A stretch of DNA of 64,000 nucleotides from Lutraria lutraria (Eukaryota > Mollusca > Bivalvia > Venerida > Mactridae): the NCBI GenBank assembly GCA_964023205.1, contig OZ026848.1:1912501-1976500 (forward strand), read 5' to 3'. Position 1 is the first letter of the stretch; each line of letters starts with the position of its first letter. Below the pieces are notes generated by a model that saw nothing but the letters and a program-made list of their open reading frames with translations, was not told the origin of the DNA and did not search any database. This document shows, piece by piece, positions 59,758 through 64,000 of this stretch. The position numbers and the translations under genes were made by a program.

Positions 59758-60903
59758 AGCTCACATGTCAAAAAGTGACAGGGTGAGCTTTTCTGATCAG
59801 TCTCCGTCCGGCGTTGTGCGTCATGAGTGGTCAAACTTTATGTTGTGAACAGACTAGGGGCCACATTTTAGCTCAATTTTAGCAAAACGGGGTCAGAATG
59901 TTAATATCGACAAAATCTCGGACGAGTTCGATGTTGGGCCATTTTGGGTGAAAAACTAGGTCACCAGAGCCAAATAAGGGAAAACCTTGTGAACGCTTTA
60001 GAAATCACTGTTTTAATTGAACCTTCAAGAATCTTTGTCAGAATGATTGTCTTTATAATATCTTGGACAAGTTCAAACATGGGTCATCTCGGGTCAAAAA
60101 CTAGGTCACTAGGTCAAATCTTATGAAAAACCATGTTAACACTGTGGATTTCACAGTTATAATTGGATCTTCACCAAACATTGTCAAATTGTATGTTTGA
60201 ATGATATAATGGTCAAGTACAAATATGCGTCATCTGGGGTCAATAACTAGGTCACCAGGAAATCTTAGGAAAACTTTGTTAACACTGTAGATGTCACAGT
60301 TTTGATTGGATCTTCACCAAACCTTGTCAAATGTTTGCCTTTATGATATGTGGGTCAACGTTGAATATAAGTCAGCCTGGGTTAAAAACTGGGTCACCAG
60401 GTCAAATCTGAGGTGAAAATCTTGTAAAAGCTCTTTGCATGGTTTTAATTGGATCTTGGCCAAACCTTGTCCGATTGTTTGTCTCAATGATATTAAGAAT
60501 AAGCTCAAATATGGGTCATCTAGGGTAAAAAACTAGGTCACAAGGTCAAATCTTAGGAAAACCTTATTAATACTGTAGATGTAAAGTTTTGATTGTATCT
60601 TCACCAAACCTTTCAGAATGTTTGTCTTAATGATATGTAAGACAAATTCGAACATAGGTCATCTGGGGTCAAAAACTAGGTCACAATGTCAAATCTTAGG
60701 AAAACCTTGTCTATGCTGTAGTTTTCATGGTTTTGATTGGATCTTCACCAAATTTTGTCAAAAATTAGGCTGATTTATATGTAGGACATGTTCTAACATG
60801 GGTCATCTGGGGTCAAAAACAAGGTCACCGGTTCAAATCAAAGTTTTAATGAGTGAACAGTGATTGTAATTGAGCGATATAGGGCCATCTTGGCCCTCTT
60901 GTT
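59758..60903 (+). mobile_element. GGTCA tandem-core element, second near-complete copy
   Basis: Start hairpin AGCTCACATGTCA/AAAAG/TGACAGGGTGAGCT. About six modules follow as in 48387-49703. It ends GATATAGGGCCATCTTGGCCC TCTTGTTT. The two copies agree module by module for most of their length. Confidence 0.85.
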
Positions 60904-61670
60904 TCATAAATTCATAAGTTATTGATACTATTGATCAGATACAATGTATGATCTATCTATTTCTTCCTTGAATTTCATTTCGTTAAGGCAGGCCTAGAAT
61001 TGCATGCATTATTAATATTCAGACATACTTGTTCTGTTGTTAAAATATGTGTCACCAAGGTACAAACAAGGGGTTGGTTACATTATAATTCCCAGATATG
61101 TGCAAAGTGGATAACTCTGTCAGAATTGACTGTGCTACCCCTTATGTGTAAATTTTTACTCTTGTATGTGTAGATGGTAATGATTAACATAGTAAAGTAT
61201 ATAACTATGAATGAAATCATTTGTGAACACTCAATAACTTTGACAATGAAAACTTTCAACTAAGAGATATAAAAAAGCGGAAAAATACAGTCCATGGTGA
61301 GAGAACTACCTTGTGGGGTGGGGCTGAATGTTATCTTAGGTGATATTTGCTGAGTTAATTAAGCAGCTCTTTGCGTGACTGGAATTATGCTATCCTACAT
61401 CTTTATAGTGGTGCAAGTGTATAAAGCTATATTTAACTGACAAATTTTGAAAAGAAAATTCAAAAAATGAAAAACAATTATGCTTTGATCCATATCCATT
61501 TAATAATTTTTCGCTTCATTTTAAACAGAAACTGTCTCTGTGATTTATTGGGCATGCGAATAGTCCGTTTCAAAATAAAGTGGTCAAAAACACCTAATTT
61601 GACGGTTTTCCAATTGAAATGTAACGATGATTTCGCGCATGCCCAATGCATGCTTACTGATATTTATTTT
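60904..61670. other. Non-coding upstream of the 61675 gene remnant
   Basis: AT-rich; nothing identifiable. Confidence 0.4.
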
Positions 61671-61674
61671 AGAA

Positions 61675-63708
61675 AATGGCGTCTCCCATGAAAAAGCGGA
61701 AAATTGGAGTCAGGCGTCCTAAAATGTCGGATTCCGGTAAAAAAGAAAGGAATGGCCAGGTGTATGCAAAGGAACAGAGCTACAGTATATATTGGCTCTG
61801 AAATAGACGGCTAATTGAACGTAAAGGAACGACTGGGGCTTAATACTCATCAAGAAGTTGCTAAGACATTGATTGATACGTGAGTTTCATTTCTGTGTTA
61901 TGTGTAGTGTGTTGTACTGATTCAATGTTGTTATTTTATATTTGTTTGTCGTAGATTTATATATTCATTTACAATTTCATTATCAGACTGCTGACGCAAC
62001 AAAATTAGATTGATTACAACTCGCACTGCATTTGTGTGAGGCCCTCGAGGGGGTAATAAATGTGAAAGATGTAATTATGAATTATCATGCTTAGGATGGA
62101 GGCAAAGTACCCATTCAAGTATATATATTAAGTGTGTCTTCACCGAAAAATATCTATATTTCATGTTATTTGCAGTTAAATTAAAGTGCATCAGTATGAA
62201 TACAGCTTATCTGTGTTACGATCAACTTATTCATTATAATTTGATATTAAACCATATGCATATGGGGATCGATATAGTCAATTTAATTCCCATCATTGGT
62301 CTGTGATAAATAAATGAAAGCAGTATGTAGAATTGTTGTTTGTAACTGTCTCAATATTTAATTGTATTTAATATTAACGCAAAATGTCTTAATACATGTA
62401 TAAAATTACCATTAATAGATACTACAGTAGTCACTACATGTTTAAAAATTATTGTGGTTCATTTCCTATATGTATATTATGTATTTTATCGTGTCATATT
62501 CAGATATGTGAACTCCTTATCACAAACAGAAAAAGAAATGCCTGGTCCTTCTAAGAGTAAGACATTAACATCACTGAAGACAGGTCCTCATAATATTAAC
62601 ATCTACTCCATTTGGACAACATCAATGCCTTATTGAAGTCAAACAGAGTGTAGTTGACATGTCAGAGTCAGAATCAGGGTATATCAATTATTCAGTTATA
62701 CAATCATTTAATAGTCTATTAATATATGTCAAGCTTGATCAATAATCTTTCCGTCTGCATCTAATTTTGAGGGAGTTATTTTCCTTGTCAATTCAGGAAA
62801 TATTATGTTTTGAACCACTAGCCCACCCGTTCAGCTTAGTGGTTAGAGTGTTTGTCTTCTGATCGATAGGTTGTGGGTTTGAACCACAGACAAGGCTCAC
62901 ACTGTCCGTGACAAATTTGACTGAAGACATTACATCCTATATGCTAAATTGCCCTCCACCTCTGAATTACGTGGTGTAGCTTGGCAGAAGCTTATGGAAA
63001 GAATGCGGTTAGTATAGTACATGTACTGGTTAAGGTCTAAATGAAGTCCAGGAAAGCTGGTTAGGATAACTGCCCGCCACGATATGACTGAAATAATGTT
63101 GAAAATGGCATTAAACCCAATGAAACAAACAATTTGAACCACTTCTTATGATGCTATTCCAATATACATGCAGTATGATTACCATCAGTAGCTTTAAGAA
63201 ATTATTTATCAAATAGGTTCAACTTCCCATGAAGTATATATTAATACAATGTCAATTAATCAACATTTAAATCTTTGACAAGTAAAATTATCATTCTTTA
63301 ATTTACAGAAAATCATCTATGTCAGGAATACAGCCAGTAAGCTCCAGTGATAAAGAGGATGTGCAGTTTAGGTAGATATTGATTTCTGTTTGTGAACATG
63401 AAAGAAGTGTAGATAAAATTCACATATTTACTTTTCCATATCTTACAAGTTGCTTATAGTCATCAAGTTAATAACTGATACATGTCAAGCATAGCTTTTT
63501 ATGTGCAAATGAATATCAATGTAAATTCTATTTTAGTATAACTAGAACCAGTTTTTATGACTTTCTATATTAATTTTGAGTCATGGGAATACACTTCCAG
63601 CTTTAAGTGTTAAATTATATCTTGCAAATGTTACAGAATGAAACCACAAATGGAGATGAAAACAAGGAAAGGCCTCAGAGTACCTGCTGGCTTCAGTGCC
63701 AGTTTAGA
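61675..63708 (+). pseudogene. Multi-exon gene remnant, N-terminal part, unknown family
   Basis: Block 1 (61675-61879): MASPMKKRKIGVRRPKMSDS (basic, NLS-like), then after a frame change RNRATVYIGSEID and, after indels, KERLGLNTHQEVAKTLIDT, ending at a GTGAGT donor. Block 2 (62504 on) joins in phase 2: YVNSLSQTEKEMPGPSKSKT, TSLKTG; the next frame gives FGQHQCLIEVKQSVVDMSES up to a GTATAT donor near 62679. Block 3 (63309-63371): KSSMSGIQPVSSSDKEDVQF. Block 4 (63637-63708): MKPQMEMKTRKGLRVPAGFS, donor GTGAGT, in phase with block 3. The first two blocks need several frame corrections, so the copy is decayed, though blocks 3-4 are clean. Later exons may lie beyond the window. Confidence 0.5.
62821..63135 (+). 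mobile_element. tRNA-derived SINE
   Basis: Head with CAGCTTAGTGGTTAGAGTG (A box) and GGGTTTGAACCAC (B box). Body ends AACTGCCCGCCACGATATGA, CTGAAATAATGTTGAAAATG and GGCATTAAACCCAATGAAAC AAACAA. This tail is typical of abundant mollusc SINEs; the family name is not assigned. It lies between blocks 2 and 3 of the gene remnant, i.e. in an intron. Confidence 0.75.
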
Positions 63709-64000
63709 GTGAGTACTATTGAACTGTTAATAGATGATTTTATCTTAAGATATTAATTAATTGGGTTTCCAAAACAAAGTATAAAAGGTTTAATATCCTT
63801 TATTTGTAGCTTTCTCTGTAACAATCAATGTACTGGTATTATGTGAACCTGCTAATCTTTGACTACCTCCAGAGAGTCATCAGGTAGCTTGGGATACTGT
63901 ATAATATACTTTTCAAAATTGCTCTACTACCGGTAATTGGTGCTTTCAATGATTCATTGGATGTAAAATGTTTTACTGAAAGAAGATTTTGTGAAAGGTT
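63709..64000. other. Intron-like sequence to the window edge
   Basis: Follows a GTGAGT donor. No further exon recognised. Confidence 0.4.

Overview
This window looks like animal nuclear DNA, most probably from a bivalve or other mollusc. It is AT-rich, its few gene exons are small and spread out with GT/AG borders, and there are no operons. Most of it is transposable-element and satellite DNA. The bivalve assignment rests on several elements with hairpin ends and tandem GGTCA-rich cores (pearl/HINE-like), and on tRNA-derived SINEs. It is an inference, not proven.

Layout. 1-8746: satellite array with a ~556-bp unit that is itself three diverged ~185-bp monomers; a five-unit (2776-bp) block is repeated in tandem with apparently no differences. 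8755-9430: end of a Penelope-like element (GIY-YIG). 10013-10258: minisatellite. 10800-16100: LINE, MITE and tandem-core repeat fragments. 16104-28966: a ~12.9-kb element bounded by ~330-bp inverted repeats, with short tandem units in its left arm and ~260-bp tandem units filling its right arm. Inside it is a 2.49-kb transposon with 67-bp inverted ends and a 5-bp target duplication, and inside that a ~0.6-kb MITE that splits an old reading frame. 29200-32420: LINE 3' ends and a decayed reverse transcriptase. 33733-34115: hAT-like MITE. 35761-36427: an open exon-like frame of unknown function. 36780-39130: repeats and weak exon candidates.

The clearest host gene is PRPF39 (U1 snRNP-associated splicing factor with HAT repeats), seen as three phase-compatible exons at 40814-42478. 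Its other exons were not found here. 44281-45770 carries a two-exon SWIM zinc-finger gene or pseudogene; a decayed copy of its first exon lies at 18592 inside the large element. 61675-63708 holds four exon-like blocks of a second unknown, frame-damaged gene that may run off the right edge.

45784-60903 is again repeat-rich: three hairpin-ended tandem-core element families, a relict satellite unit at 50095-50690, a Tc1-type transposase split by a SINE, a decayed DIRS-type retroelement, and a minus-strand LINE that keeps its endonuclease and C-terminal finger but has lost the whole reverse transcriptase. No bacterial genes, rRNA genes or CRISPR arrays were seen. Positions of decayed elements are approximate because everything was read by eye.
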